A DNA stretch of 64,000 nucleotides from Paenibacillus beijingensis (GCF_000961095.1 NZ_CP011058.1:5348001-5412000), one strand, 5' to 3'; shown: positions 50,864-59,980, counted from the first letter of the stretch. Notes: generated by a model not told the origin, from the letters alone. Translations and numbers: made by a program.

Positions 50864-51850
50864 TTAATTCAAGATATCCTGTTTCGTAAAGACGCCGAAT
50901 GAAATGACGAGCGCAATAAGTGCCCATACCGCCAATACGGCGAGTGAAAATATAAGATTCATGCCGTCAACCGGCGGCGGAGAACCTTCCAGATATGTGG
51001 TCAGCTGCAAATTGACGGAAAATAAATATTTGGCGCTGTGCCACGAAGAAGCCATATTGGTCAAGATGGTGCCCGCAATGATCGCCGCCATCATCGTCAC
51101 GATGCTGGCCGCCGTGCTGCGCAGCAGCACCGAAACCATCAGCGCGAGCACCGCCACCGTCATCGACGAAACCCAGATCAGTCCGCTCTGCATCAGCATG
51201 TACTGCCACTGGGAAACGGCATGAACCGCCGTCGTGTCAATGTTCGAGCCGCTCACGATAAAACCTGTAAATACGGGCATGTCCCAGCCTTCATAACCGA
51301 AAAACAGACCGGAAATCAGGTAACAAAGCAGAACACTGACCACGATCGTGAGCGAAACGTACAAGGTGAGCGCGATCAGCTTGCTCAGCAATATTTTCCA
51401 CCTTCTGACCGGCCGGGTCAGCAGCATCTTAATCGTGCCGCTCGTCCGCTCGCCCGACACGAGATCCGATGCGATCGCGAGAATCATCAGCGGAAAAAAC
51501 AGCGTCACGGAGTTGGACATAAATCCTCTCGTAAAGGTAACCGCGTCCGGAGTGCTCGGATTCACGTTATGATCGAGATAGTATTGCAGCTGTTTTACCA
51601 TTACTTGACGGTACCGTTTCCACTCTTCCGGGATGCGGTCGCTGGAAAGCGTGTTCGTATAATCCGTTATTTGCTGCTGCAGCTGGATGCGCCAATCTTT
51701 AAACTTCTCGGCATTGTTTTGCGCGACTTTGAGCTGCGCGTAAGTAAATACCGGGATGAGCACCAGCAATATGAGAACAATAACATAGAACCTTTTTTTC
51801 TTCCAAATTTTTATCGTCTCGTTCCGAATGAGCGGCAACAGGCTTGTCAC
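50864..51850 (-). CDS. ABC-2 type transporter permease
   Basis: 328 residues with six predicted membrane helices (FYVIVLILLVLIPVFTYA, LFFPLMILAIASDLVSG, LTIVVSVLLCYLISGLFFGY, MTVAVLALMVSVLL, SIVTMMAAIIAGTIL and LIFSLAVLAVWALIALVIS). GERTSGTIKMLLTRPVRRW is the cytoplasmic coupling stretch typical of ABC-2 permeases. Substrate unknown. Its ATG overlaps the stop of the ATPase gene by 4 nt, so the two make one transporter. Confidence 0.88.
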   Translation of the reverse strand: MTSLLPLIRNETIKIWKKKRFYVIVLILLVLIPVFTYAQLKVAQNNAEKFKDWRIQLQQQITDYTNTLSSDRIPEEWKRYRQVMVKQLQYYLDHNVNPSTPDAVTFTRGFMSNSVTLFFPLMILAIASDLVSGERTSGTIKMLLTRPVRRWKILLSKLIALTLYVSLTIVVSVLLCYLISGLFFGYEGWDMPVFTGFIVSGSNIDTTAVHAVSQWQYMLMQSGLIWVSSMTVAVLALMVSVLLRSTAASIVTMMAAIIAGTILTNMASSWHSAKYLFSVNLQLTTYLEGSPPPVDGMNLIFSLAVLAVWALIALVISFGVFTKQDILN

Positions 51851-52875
51851 TTCGCATTCCCCTCCGTCATCGTTAAAAAAAGTTCCTCCAGCGTCGGCGC
51901 CACCGTCTGCACGGACAATACTCCGACACCGGAGAATGCCAGCTCCTTCACAATTCCGGGGATGCTGCGGGCAGGGACAGTCGTCACAATTGCGCCGGGA
52001 ATGCCGGCAAGCACGCCTTCATCGATCCGGTGCCCGTCCTCATTCAGCATGCGCAGCTGCGGCTGCCTCTCCAATATGCGGCGGCCCGCAGCCGGGTCGT
52101 CGAACTGCCAAAGCACGTACGAGCCGGCCTGCTCGAGCAGCTCGTTCACCGTTCCGACCGCCAGCACCCGTCCTCCGTTAATGATGGCGACCCTGTCGCA
52201 CATCAGCTGGATTTCGCTGAGCAGATGGCTCGAAATAAACAGGCTCATCCCCTGCTGCGCAAGCGACCGGATGAAAGCGCGAAGCTCCTTGATGCCTTTC
52301 GGATCGAGCCCGTTCGTCGGCTCGTCCAATATAAGCAGCTTCGGCCTGCCGAGCAGCGCCTGCCCGATTCCGAGACGCTGGCGCATGCCGAGCGAATACG
52401 TCCGGACTTTGTCGTGGATGCGGTCGGTCATCCTCACGATGTCGACGACCTCCGCAATGCGGTCCGGGCCCACATCCGGCAACATGCGGGCAAAATGCTC
52501 CATATTTTCCCACCCCGTCAAATAAGGGTACAGCTCCGGATTTTCAACGATGCAGCCGACATGGCGCAGCGCCTGCTCGGGATCTTTCTGCACATTGCAG
52601 CCGCCGATCAGCACTTCGCCCGCGCTTGGCTTGATCAGATCGACGAGCATGCGGATCGTCGTCGTTTTGCCTGATCCGTTGGGGCCGAGAAACCCGAATA
52701 TTTCGCCGGCTTTCACATCGAAGGCGACATCGTGTATGATCCAGTTCCCGCGGATCTTTTTCTTCAAGCCTTTTACGGACAGCACCGTCTCCCTTGCCTC
52801 GGAGCTTGCGCCGGCGTCCGCAGCCGGCCCGTTGCCGGCCGCGGCGGCTGCCGGAGCGTTGAAGGAAATGGTCAT
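51847..52875 (-). CDS. ABC transporter ATP-binding protein
   Basis: 342 residues. Walker A GFLGPNGSGKTTTIRML, signature YSLGMRQRLGIGQAL, Walker B LLILDEPTNGLD and the switch His in LFISSHLLSEI are all present, so it should be active. The N-terminal 25 residues are an Ala-rich extension before the domain. The C-terminal ~100 residues follow the domain common in drug or bacitracin-type ABC-2 systems. The second ATG (52873-52875) is better spaced from AAGGAG than the first. Partner of the permease; substrate unknown. Confidence 0.92.
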   Translation of the reverse strand: MTISFNAPAAAAAGNGPAADAGASSEARETVLSVKGLKKKIRGNWIIHDVAFDVKAGEIFGFLGPNGSGKTTTIRMLVDLIKPSAGEVLIGGCNVQKDPEQALRHVGCIVENPELYPYLTGWENMEHFARMLPDVGPDRIAEVVDIVRMTDRIHDKVRTYSLGMRQRLGIGQALLGRPKLLILDEPTNGLDPKGIKELRAFIRSLAQQGMSLFISSHLLSEIQLMCDRVAIINGGRVLAVGTVNELLEQAGSYVLWQFDDPAAGRRILERQPQLRMLNEDGHRIDEGVLAGIPGAIVTTVPARSIPGIVKELAFSGVGVLSVQTVAPTLEELFLTMTEGNAK

Positions 52876-53019
52876 GTTCATTCTCCTTTACAATGGAGTG
52901 GGGGAATTGCGGTGAAAGGTCGTCGCAATTGTGAAGGACAGCTATACGGAAAACGCTGCGCTTGTTTCCCGTAATAAACGATAAATAATTTTGTTAAGCC
53001 CTGGACGCTGCGACGGGCG

Positions 53020-53841
53020 TCAGCTGAGCGCCTGGACGATCCGCTCGGCGATGCGGGCGTACCCGTCATGATTGGGATGAAAATGGTCCGACGACAAATA
53101 CGTGCCGATGTTGGTCTCAAACAGATCGAAGGTCGGGACGAGGATTCGGTTCGGATACTGCTGGAGCATCGCATACGCTTCCGCATTCCATTTTTGCACC
53201 TGGATGCTGCCGCTGCGCAGCTGCTCCACATCGTAAAACGGATTATAAAGGCCCACGTAAACAAGCGTTGCGTCGGGATTGATCGCATGCAGCTTATCCA
53301 GCAGCAGCTTCAAATTATTGAGCGAGTCGTCAAGCTTGGCCGCCACATTGCCTGGGCTCAGCCCGCCGGCATTGCCGCCTTCTTCTTCATCGACGGCCGT
53401 TTGAAACAAGTCGTTGCCCCCGATCGTCAGCAGAATCAGATTCGCCTGCTTCAGCGAATAGCTCATTCCTTCCTGGGTATCCAGCAAACGGATGAGCTCA
53501 TCGGACCGCAGGCCGTTTAACGCCATATTGTTCAGCAGCTCTACGGGTTTGCTCGCCGTTTGCTGCAACGCGGCGACCGTCTGTTTGACGTATCCGTCCC
53601 CGGTTGAATCTCCGGCCCCTTTCGTCAAGGAATCGCCCAGCGCGGCAATCTTGATCTCCTTGGCTCCGGCAAGCGCTCCCCCTTCCGCCGCCGCAGGAGC
53701 GGGCAAATCGGGATTGACCGCAGCCGCCGAAGCGGGGCTAAGCATATCCTTTAACGCGTACACAAACCCTCCCGCCAGTACGATTGTTGCCGCAAGCGCC
53801 GTCAGACTGATGGCGAGCCAAAGCGATTTGGAGCGATTCAT
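53020..53841 (-). CDS. Secreted SGNH/GDSL hydrolase (YpmR-like)
   Basis: 273 residues. One N-terminal membrane or signal helix (SLWLAISLTALAATIVLAGGFVYA) precedes an Ala/Pro-rich linker and an SGNH domain: block I GDSLTKGAGD (nucleophile Ser), block III TIGGNDLF, and the C-terminal DHFHPNHDGYARIA (Asp-x-x-His). It is an esterase or lipase on the outer side of the membrane; substrate unknown. A LexA-type sequence lies 165-180 nt upstream. Confidence 0.88.
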   Translation of the reverse strand: MNRSKSLWLAISLTALAATIVLAGGFVYALKDMLSPASAAAVNPDLPAPAAAEGGALAGAKEIKIAALGDSLTKGAGDSTGDGYVKQTVAALQQTASKPVELLNNMALNGLRSDELIRLLDTQEGMSYSLKQANLILLTIGGNDLFQTAVDEEEGGNAGGLSPGNVAAKLDDSLNNLKLLLDKLHAINPDATLVYVGLYNPFYDVEQLRSGSIQVQKWNAEAYAMLQQYPNRILVPTFDLFETNIGTYLSSDHFHPNHDGYARIAERIVQALS

Positions 53842-54005
53842 ATTGCGATTGCTCTCCCTTCAAGCCGTTGATTTGAAAAACGCTGATGTATTTTAAAATA
53901 AAGCTTCCGACGGCTTTTTGCAAATTCACCCATTTTCTTGCATAACAGGAAGGAGTCGAATGCGAAAGGCATGCACATGTTCATTAGTCTGAAAGATTCC
54001 GAACA

Positions 54006-54019
54006 CGAACAAACGTTTG
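54006..54019. promoter_or_regulatory. Solitary LexA-box-like sequence
   Basis: CGAACAAACGTTTG fits the Gram-positive SOS box pattern (CGAAC-N4-GTT with pyrimidine next). It is 165 nt upstream of the SGNH hydrolase start and 80 nt beyond the purT end. No promoter was recognised beside it. Confidence 0.35.
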
Positions 54020-54047
54020 CTCCATTCATCATAACAGATGCGCCGGG

Positions 54048-54088
54048 CAAAAAAAAGCCAGTCCTATGCGGCCGCATAGTGGACTGGC
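54048..54088 (-). terminator. Rho-independent terminator after purT
   Basis: A long stem (GCCAGTC 54057-54063 with GACTGGC 54082-54088) enclosing the 16-nt palindrome CTATGCGGCCGCATAG; eight T follow on the minus strand. Confidence 0.95.
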
Positions 54089-54098
54089 ACTCATTCTT

Positions 54099-55280
54099 CT
54101 AGTTTTCGTATGTAATGTGCAAACTTTCAGCGGCGCGGCGCGCAAGCTCCCGGGCCGAATCCGTATCGTCCGCATGGCTGAGCGCTACAGCCATCCGCCT
54201 TCCTTTTTTCGTGTCCGGCTTGCCGAATACTCTCACCTGCGTATTCGGCAGTGACAGCGCTTCCTCAAAGCCGCCGATGCGGAAGTTGCGGTGCTCTTTC
54301 GCCGCTTTCAGCGTATGGCTCGCTCCGGGGGTCAGCAGCTTAACGGACGGCACGGGGAAGCCGAGGATGGCACGGACGTGCAGCGCAAATTCGGAGAGAT
54401 CCTGCGTCACCATCGTCACCATTCCGGTATCGTGCGGGCGTGGGGACACTTCGCTGAACAAGACGCCATCATCGGTAAGAAACAGCTCGACGCCGTATAT
54501 TCCGTAGCCGCCGAGCGCCTCGGTAATGCTTTTTGCAATCGCTTCCGCCTGCTCCTTATCTTGCTGGCTCATCTGATGGGGCTGCCACGACTCGATGTAG
54601 TCGCCATCCTTCTGCACATGGCCGATCGGTTCGCAAAAGACGGTGCCGGATACCGAGCGGACCGTCAGCAGCGTAATTTCCGAGCGGAAGTTGACGAAAC
54701 CTTCGACGATGACGCGCTTTTTCTTCGCCCGCCCGCCTTCCATGGCGTAGTTCCAGCAGCTGGCGATCTCCGCCTGGGAATGGCAGACGCTTTGGCCTTT
54801 ACCGGAAGAGCTCATAATCGGCTTGATGACGCACGGCGTTCCGAGCTCCTCAACGGCGCTCTGCAGCTCTTCAAGCGTGTCGGCGAACCGGTAAGGCGCC
54901 GTCGGCAGTCTCAACGTTTCCGCGGCCAGCCGGCGGATTCCTTCGCGGTCCATCGTCAGCCGCGCGGCGCGTGCGGTAGGGATGACCTTGAAGCCTTCCC
55001 GTTCCAGCTCCACCAGGGCGACCGTCGCGATCGCTTCGATTTCCGGCACGATCAGATCCGGTTTTTCTTCCAAAATAATGCGCCGCAGCTGATCGGGATC
55101 AAGCATATCAATGACATGAGAACGGTGGGCAACCTGCATTGCGGGCGCGCCCGCATAACGGTCGACGGCGATCGTCTCCACGCCCAGCCGCTGCGCTTCG
55201 ATCACGACTTCCTTGCCGAGCTCCCCGGAACCGAGCAGCATGATTTTGCGCGCGGCGTTAGATAATGGTGAACCATACAT
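54099..55280 (-). CDS. purT: Formate-dependent GAR transformylase PurT
   Basis: About 393 residues of ATP-grasp fold: IMLLGSGELGKEVVIEAQRLG, VPEIEAIATVALVELEREGF, ARLTMDREGIRRLAAE, CVIKPIMSSSGKGQSV, VIVEGFVNFRSEITLLTVR and LFSEVSPRPHDTGMVT. It makes formylglycinamide ribonucleotide using formate and ATP in purine synthesis. AAGGAGG lies 10 nt before the ATG (55278-55280) and 7 nt before an in-frame TTG just upstream. No purine-riboswitch core is visible upstream. Confidence 0.95.
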   Translation of the reverse strand: MYGSPLSNAARKIMLLGSGELGKEVVIEAQRLGVETIAVDRYAGAPAMQVAHRSHVIDMLDPDQLRRIILEEKPDLIVPEIEAIATVALVELEREGFKVIPTARAARLTMDREGIRRLAAETLRLPTAPYRFADTLEELQSAVEELGTPCVIKPIMSSSGKGQSVCHSQAEIASCWNYAMEGGRAKKKRVIVEGFVNFRSEITLLTVRSVSGTVFCEPIGHVQKDGDYIESWQPHQMSQQDKEQAEAIAKSITEALGGYGIYGVELFLTDDGVLFSEVSPRPHDTGMVTMVTQDLSEFALHVRAILGFPVPSVKLLTPGASHTLKAAKEHRNFRIGGFEEALSLPNTQVRVFGKPDTKKGRRMAVALSHADDTDSARELARRAAESLHITYEN

Positions 55281-55345
55281 CAATAAATTTCCTCCTTATG
55301 AAACGGGTTACAATTCATTGTGTATGTTCCCTCTCAAAAAATCAA

Positions 55346-55498
55346 GGGGCTGTCTCATACGTGTTCGCTTGAATGAGTATGTCCCAAATAACGCAAAAGG
55401 ACCTCCGCTTCCGCATGCAAAGCGGAAGTGGAGGTCGTGTTACAATTGAAAATCCGGCATTTCGCGGGGTGGATAAAACCCGACTTTGGGAACAGCCC
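55346..55498. mobile_element. Candidate degenerate IS1182-like miniature element
   Basis: A 153-bp stretch has GGGGCTGTCTCA (55346-55357) at one end and TGGGAACAGCCC (55487-55498) at the other, imperfect inverted repeats of the GGGGCTGT type seen at IS1182-family termini. Inside is a 15-nt arm hairpin (55400-55414 / 55422-55436, one mismatch). No transposase and no clear target duplication are present. Confidence 0.45.
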
Positions 55499-55553
55499 TT
55501 CGCAGTATGGCCGAGTCCGTGAAAGGAGTCCGCAGATCAGTCCGCGTCTTCTC

Positions 55554-55592
55554 GAGGGGTTGTCTACGACCTCTCTCGCAGATGAACCCCTC
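55554..55592. repeat. 8-bp inverted repeat downstream of the ABC exporter genes
   Basis: GAGGGGTT (55554-55561) and AACCCCTC (55585-55592) can pair around a 23-nt loop; no T run follows on either strand. Otherwise 55499-55673 holds nothing I can name. Confidence 0.35.
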
Positions 55593-55673
55593 TAAAGCTG
55601 CAAATGTGCAGTTGTTATCGAATGCTCCCGAATGAATGCAACCTCGCAGAAAGAGTTTGCGCTCTAGCCCTAT

Positions 55674-57575
55674 TTATGCGGATAAAAAACGGTACTGGGC
55701 TTCGATGAGACCGTAATAGGTTCCGCGCAGGTTCATCAGCTGCTCGTGATTCCCCTGCTCGACAATTTGGCCGTGATCGAGCACGACGATGACGTCGGCG
55801 TGGCGGATCGTCGACAGACGGTGTGCGATGATGAAGGAGGTGCGGCCCGAAAGCAGCGTGCTGAGCGCCTGCTGGATTTTCAGCTCGGTTTCTGTATCGA
55901 TGCTTGCCGTCGCCTCGTCGAGAATGAGGATGGCGGGATCGGCAAGCAGCGCCCTTGCGAAGGAGAGCAGCTGCCGCTGTCCCATCGAGAGCACGTTGCC
56001 CCTTTCCTGCACTTCCGTCTCGTAACCGTCGGGCAGGCTCATAATGAACTCGTGGGCATGGACCGCCCGCGCCGCCAATTCCACTTCTTCGTCGGTCGCA
56101 TTCAACCGGCCGAAACGGATATTGTCGCGGATCGTTCCCGAGAAAATAAACGTATCCTGCAGCACGATGCCGACCTGCTCGCGCAGACTGGAAATCGTCA
56201 CGTCGCGGATATCTTGACCGTCAACAAGAACGCGGCCCTGCACCGGATCGTAAAAGCGGCAGAGCAGGTTGATGATCGTGCTTTTTCCGGAACCGGTATG
56301 ACCGACAAGCGCGATCGACTGGCCCGCTTTCACATCGAGCGAAACGTTTTTCAGAGCGGGCCGCCCTTTTTCATATTCAAATACGATATGCTCAAAAGAG
56401 ACGTCGCCCTTGATGGAGGTGAGCATCCGGGCGCTATTGCTTTCCGCTACGGTCGGTTTCTCATCGATAAACTCAAAAATCCGCTCCGATGAAGCCATTG
56501 CGATCAGCAGCTGCGAATACATTTGGCCTAGGCGGTTGATCGGGTCCCAGAAGTTGCCGATGTAGTTTGCGAATCCGACCAGCAGACCGACCGTAATCTC
56601 ATCGTTCTGGATCAGATGCGACCCGTACCAGAACAAAATGAGCGTGCCGACGGCGGACGTCACCTCGATGATCGGGCCGAATGACTGGTTGAGCGCGGAC
56701 GCTTTGTTCCACGCTTTGTTGTTGACCGTATTCATGTGATGGAAAAAACGGATATTCTCCCGCTCCTGCACGAACGCCTGCGTCACTTTAATGCCCTGGA
56801 TGCACTCGTTCAAATGGGAGTTGATCCTTGACTGCTTTATCCGCACATCCTGCCAGGCGAAACGGATCCGTTTGCGCAGCGCCGTTGAAACGATGAACAT
56901 GAGCGGAACGGTAATCATGATGGCCAGCCCCAGCTTGAAGTTCCACAGCAGCAAAATCGCCACAATGCCGACGAGCTGGACGCAGTCCATCATCAGGTTG
57001 ACGACCCCGTTCGTAAACAAATCCTGCAGCGCGTTCACGTCGTTCGTGACGCGGACCAGGATCGATCCGGCCGGACGCTTGTCGTAAAAGCGGAACGAAA
57101 GCTTCTGGATATGGGTGAACAGTTCCTGCCGCAGATCGTAAATGACTTTCTGGCCGATGATGTTTGTATACTTAATCCGGTACGTGTTGGATGCCCATTG
57201 AATGATATATAAAGCCAGCATAAGTCCGGCATAAAGAAGCAAACGCTGCGTGTTTCCTTTCTGAATGGCGTCGTCGATCGCCTTGATGACGATCGCCGGT
57301 GCCGCCAGCCGCGTGAACGTGCCGAGCAGCATCATCAGCACCATCGGCACGAGCTCTTTTTTGTAAGGCAGCATATACTTCAGCAGGCGCCGCACCTGTT
57401 GCCAGTTGAACGGCTTTTCGATCAGCTCGTCATCCTGATAGACGAATCTGCGGGAAGCGTTATCCGGTGCTTCCGGCTCCGGCTGTCTCTGCATAGGTTC
57501 GCCGGCATGCTGATGCTGCGCGGCGTCATGATCCGTTTCCGGACCGCCGCCAGGAGCCTTGTTGTTTGCGCTCAT
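55674..57575 (-). CDS. ABC exporter half-transporter (canonical ATPase, altered signature)
   Basis: 633 residues: an ~70-residue polar N-terminus, six membrane helices (about 75-370), then the ATPase. Walker A is GHTGSGKSTIINLL and Walker B ILILDEATASID with the catalytic Glu, but the signature is LSMGQRQ instead of LSGGQ. This is the pattern of one half of heterodimeric exporters such as BmrC/BmrD or TM287/288, which export drugs or lipids. Its ATG directly follows the stop of the partner gene. Confidence 0.93.
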   Translation of the reverse strand: MSANNKAPGGGPETDHDAAQHQHAGEPMQRQPEPEAPDNASRRFVYQDDELIEKPFNWQQVRRLLKYMLPYKKELVPMVLMMLLGTFTRLAAPAIVIKAIDDAIQKGNTQRLLLYAGLMLALYIIQWASNTYRIKYTNIIGQKVIYDLRQELFTHIQKLSFRFYDKRPAGSILVRVTNDVNALQDLFTNGVVNLMMDCVQLVGIVAILLLWNFKLGLAIMITVPLMFIVSTALRKRIRFAWQDVRIKQSRINSHLNECIQGIKVTQAFVQERENIRFFHHMNTVNNKAWNKASALNQSFGPIIEVTSAVGTLILFWYGSHLIQNDEITVGLLVGFANYIGNFWDPINRLGQMYSQLLIAMASSERIFEFIDEKPTVAESNSARMLTSIKGDVSFEHIVFEYEKGRPALKNVSLDVKAGQSIALVGHTGSGKSTIINLLCRFYDPVQGRVLVDGQDIRDVTISSLREQVGIVLQDTFIFSGTIRDNIRFGRLNATDEEVELAARAVHAHEFIMSLPDGYETEVQERGNVLSMGQRQLLSFARALLADPAILILDEATASIDTETELKIQQALSTLLSGRTSFIIAHRLSTIRHADVIVVLDHGQIVEQGNHEQLMNLRGTYYGLIEAQYRFLSA

Positions 57576-59354
57576 TTACGTCACACCTCGTTTCTGCCGC
57601 TCCATATCGTCCATTTCCTCTTCGGGACGGTCGGAATATTGAATGTTGTAGATGTCCTGATAAGGCCCCGGCACCCGGATCAAATCTCGATGCTTGCCGC
57701 GCTGGACGATACGGCCGTTGTCCAGCACCAATATTTCGTCGGCCTGTTTCAGCGAGCTGATCCGGTGCGCAATAATAAACGTTGTTCTGCCGGCCATCAG
57801 CTCTTTGAACCCGGCTTGAATTTCGTGCTCCGTCTCCATGTCGACGGCGCTGGTCGCATCGTCGAGCAGAAGAACGTGCGGATTTTTGATCAGCGCCCTT
57901 GCGATGGCGATCCGCTGCTTTTGTCCGCCGGAGAGGCCCATGCCGCGTTCGCCGACGACCGTATCGTAGCCGTCGGGCAGTTCCGCAATAAACTCATCCG
58001 CTTTCGAAAGCTTCGCCGCGTTTATAATTTGTTCCATCGTCACGTTTTGGACGCCGTACGCGATATTTTCGCGGATGGAAGCGGAGAACAGAAACGTTTC
58101 CTGAAACACGGGCGCAATTTGACTGCGCAGACTTTCCAGACGCAGCTGCTTAATGTCAATGCCGTCGAGCGTAATTTTCCCCTGCTTTACGTTGTACGCC
58201 CGCATCAGAAGCTGGATAATCGTCGACTTCCCGGAACCGGTCGCCCCGAGCAGCCCGATGACCGAGCCGGCGGGAGCATCGAACGATATGTCGCGCAGCG
58301 CCGGCTCCTTGTCGGCATAATTGAACGTGACGTGTTCGAAGCGGATATGTCCCTTTACATAAGCGGAGTCCAATTCGACCGCATCTTCGACATCTTTGAC
58401 GTGGATATATTGGTTCAGCAGCTCGAGCACCCGTTCGCCGGAAGCTTTGGACTGCGTATAGTTGTTGATATGGAAGCCGATGCCCCACATCGGTCCGATG
58501 ATGTACCAGATCAAACTGAAAAAGGCGACAAGTTCCCCGAGCGACAGCGATTTCTGAATGACGAGAATGCCGCCCGCAACAAGCAGCACGACGACGCTTA
58601 AATTCGCCAGCAGCTCCATCACCGGAAAGAATCGGGACCATATCCGGGCGGCGCCGACCTGATTCATCTGGTAAGCGTCGCTGCGCTCGGAAAACTTGTC
58701 AATTTCGTGCGATTCGCGGGCAAACGATTTGACCGTCCGTACGCCCGTAATATTTTCCTGAACGGCGGTAGTCAAGCTGCTGAGCGCCTGCCTCATTTCG
58801 CGGAAAGCGGGATGAATATTTTTCTCGAACCGGATGGCGGTAAATGCAAGAAAAGGGATGGTCACGAGCGTAATGAGCGTCAGCGGCCAGTGGATCGTCA
58901 TCATCATAACGCCGCCGAAGATGATCATGAGGAACAGATTGAGGAGCTGTGCGAAGCCGAACCCGATAAACTGGCGGATCGCTTCGAGATCGGCGGTCAA
59001 CCGCGACATCAGATCGCCCGTTTTCGCCGTATCGTAATACTGGAACGAAAGCTGCTGCAGCTTCTCGTAGCAGGCGTTGCGCAGCCGAAACGCCACCCGG
59101 TTGCCAAGGCGCCCGCCAAAAAATCCGCTCAGAAACTGCATGAACCCTTTCAAGGTGACAACCCCGACCACCGTCAATGACAAGGCCGGCACCAAACCAA
59201 ACTTGCCTTGCATAATAACATCGTCGACTAACGTACGAAGCAGATTCGGATAAATCAGCCCTAAAGCCGTGGCGCTGGTTAGGCAGAGAATGGAGGCGAT
59301 TATAAATTTCCGCTCCATCCAATAGAAAGGTTTAAGCTGCCTGAAAACTTCCAA
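57576..59354 (-). CDS. ABC exporter half-transporter (degenerate Walker B)
   Basis: 592 residues: six membrane helices (about 1-330), then the ATPase with Walker A GATGSGKSTIIQLL, canonical signature LSGGQKQRIAIARAL and Walker B VLLLDDATSAVD, where the catalytic Glu is replaced by Asp. Paired with the other subunit's LSMGQ it makes one degenerate ATP site and one normal site (this LSGGQ with the partner's Glu). Substrate unknown. The 745-nt region upstream of it, to the dynamin gene, holds only repeats. Confidence 0.93.
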   Translation of the reverse strand: MEVFRQLKPFYWMERKFIIASILCLTSATALGLIYPNLLRTLVDDVIMQGKFGLVPALSLTVVGVVTLKGFMQFLSGFFGGRLGNRVAFRLRNACYEKLQQLSFQYYDTAKTGDLMSRLTADLEAIRQFIGFGFAQLLNLFLMIIFGGVMMMTIHWPLTLITLVTIPFLAFTAIRFEKNIHPAFREMRQALSSLTTAVQENITGVRTVKSFARESHEIDKFSERSDAYQMNQVGAARIWSRFFPVMELLANLSVVVLLVAGGILVIQKSLSLGELVAFFSLIWYIIGPMWGIGFHINNYTQSKASGERVLELLNQYIHVKDVEDAVELDSAYVKGHIRFEHVTFNYADKEPALRDISFDAPAGSVIGLLGATGSGKSTIIQLLMRAYNVKQGKITLDGIDIKQLRLESLRSQIAPVFQETFLFSASIRENIAYGVQNVTMEQIINAAKLSKADEFIAELPDGYDTVVGERGMGLSGGQKQRIAIARALIKNPHVLLLDDATSAVDMETEHEIQAGFKELMAGRTTFIIAHRISSLKQADEILVLDNGRIVQRGKHRDLIRVPGPYQDIYNIQYSDRPEEEMDDMERQKRGVT

Positions 59355-59547
59355 TTTGTCCTCTCCTCACTGTTTCGTATTGTTCTCGCTTTTTCGTACA
59401 TGAAGAATCTTATCAGCATCGCATTCAATCATCAAACAGAGGAATTTTCCGTTTTTTAGGTATTTACCGGCTTCCTAACGCATCTGGAACAGATATTGGG
59501 GGGTATTCTTCGATATCGTTCCAAATCATATCCAACAGGGGTGAATT

Positions 59548-59585
59548 GCTCCTGAAATGGTTTCGAAACCCATTTATTGAGGAGC
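59548..59585. repeat. 38-bp near-perfect intergenic palindrome
   Basis: GCTCCT (59548-59553) pairs with AGGAGC (59580-59585), AAATGG (59555-59560) with CCATTT (59570-59575), around a self-complementary TTTCGAAA. It has no terminator-like T run. The surroundings, 59355-59700, show no gene. Confidence 0.6.
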
Positions 59586-59749
59586 GAAAGAAAAGTTGAT
59601 TGCCTCCGCACGTTCAAGCTCCATTCGACTCCGTCCGTTTCGATTCAGCCGGGTTCGATTCGTTCCGGTTGAGGGAGCGGATGGATGTCAGGTTATTTCC
59701 TAACGGCTGCCATTGCCGCTAATTGAATGAAAATAACCCCTTTGAAGTT

Positions 59750-59900
59750 CAGAACGGAGATGAGCGCAGTTATTGGATACAAGAATAGCCCCGTTTGGGC
59801 GGAAATCAGCAAATAAGGTCTCCGGCAACCGTTACATTTTGCAAAACGGCATTTTGAGCAAAATAACGTCTTTGCGCTCCGTTAGCTCTCGAAGGTCGTG
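59750..59900. repeat. Intergenic element with terminal inverted AACGGAG/GCGCA parts
   Basis: AACGGAGATGAGCGCAGTTA near 59752-59771 and the inverse TAACG-N5-GCGCTCCGTTA near 59863-59884 bracket about 130 bp containing repeated AAAACGG and AAATAA words. It resembles dispersed intergenic elements seen in Paenibacillaceae, from memory. A short reading frame across it (59773-60051) is not credible. Confidence 0.45.
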
Positions 59901-59907
59901 GGGGGGG

Positions 59908-59980
59908 GCAGTTACCCGTGAGGTCGGGGATCGCAGTTACCCACGAGGTCGCGGGGCGCAGTTACCCGCGCGGGGTACAG
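59908..59980. repeat. 25-bp tandem repeat, about three units
   Basis: Units at 59908-59932, 59933-59957 and 59958-59980 each begin GCAGTTACCC and continue with a GAGGTCG-GG form; the third is truncated and diverged. No spacers, so not a CRISPR array. Confidence 0.8.

Noticed and set aside
55284..55673. Purine riboswitch or T-box upstream of purT
   Set aside because: I looked for the conserved purine-aptamer loops and the T-box motif and found neither; the region is better explained by an inverted-ended element and hairpins.
59908..59980. CRISPR-like array
   Set aside because: The three units are directly abutting, without spacers, and no cas genes are near.
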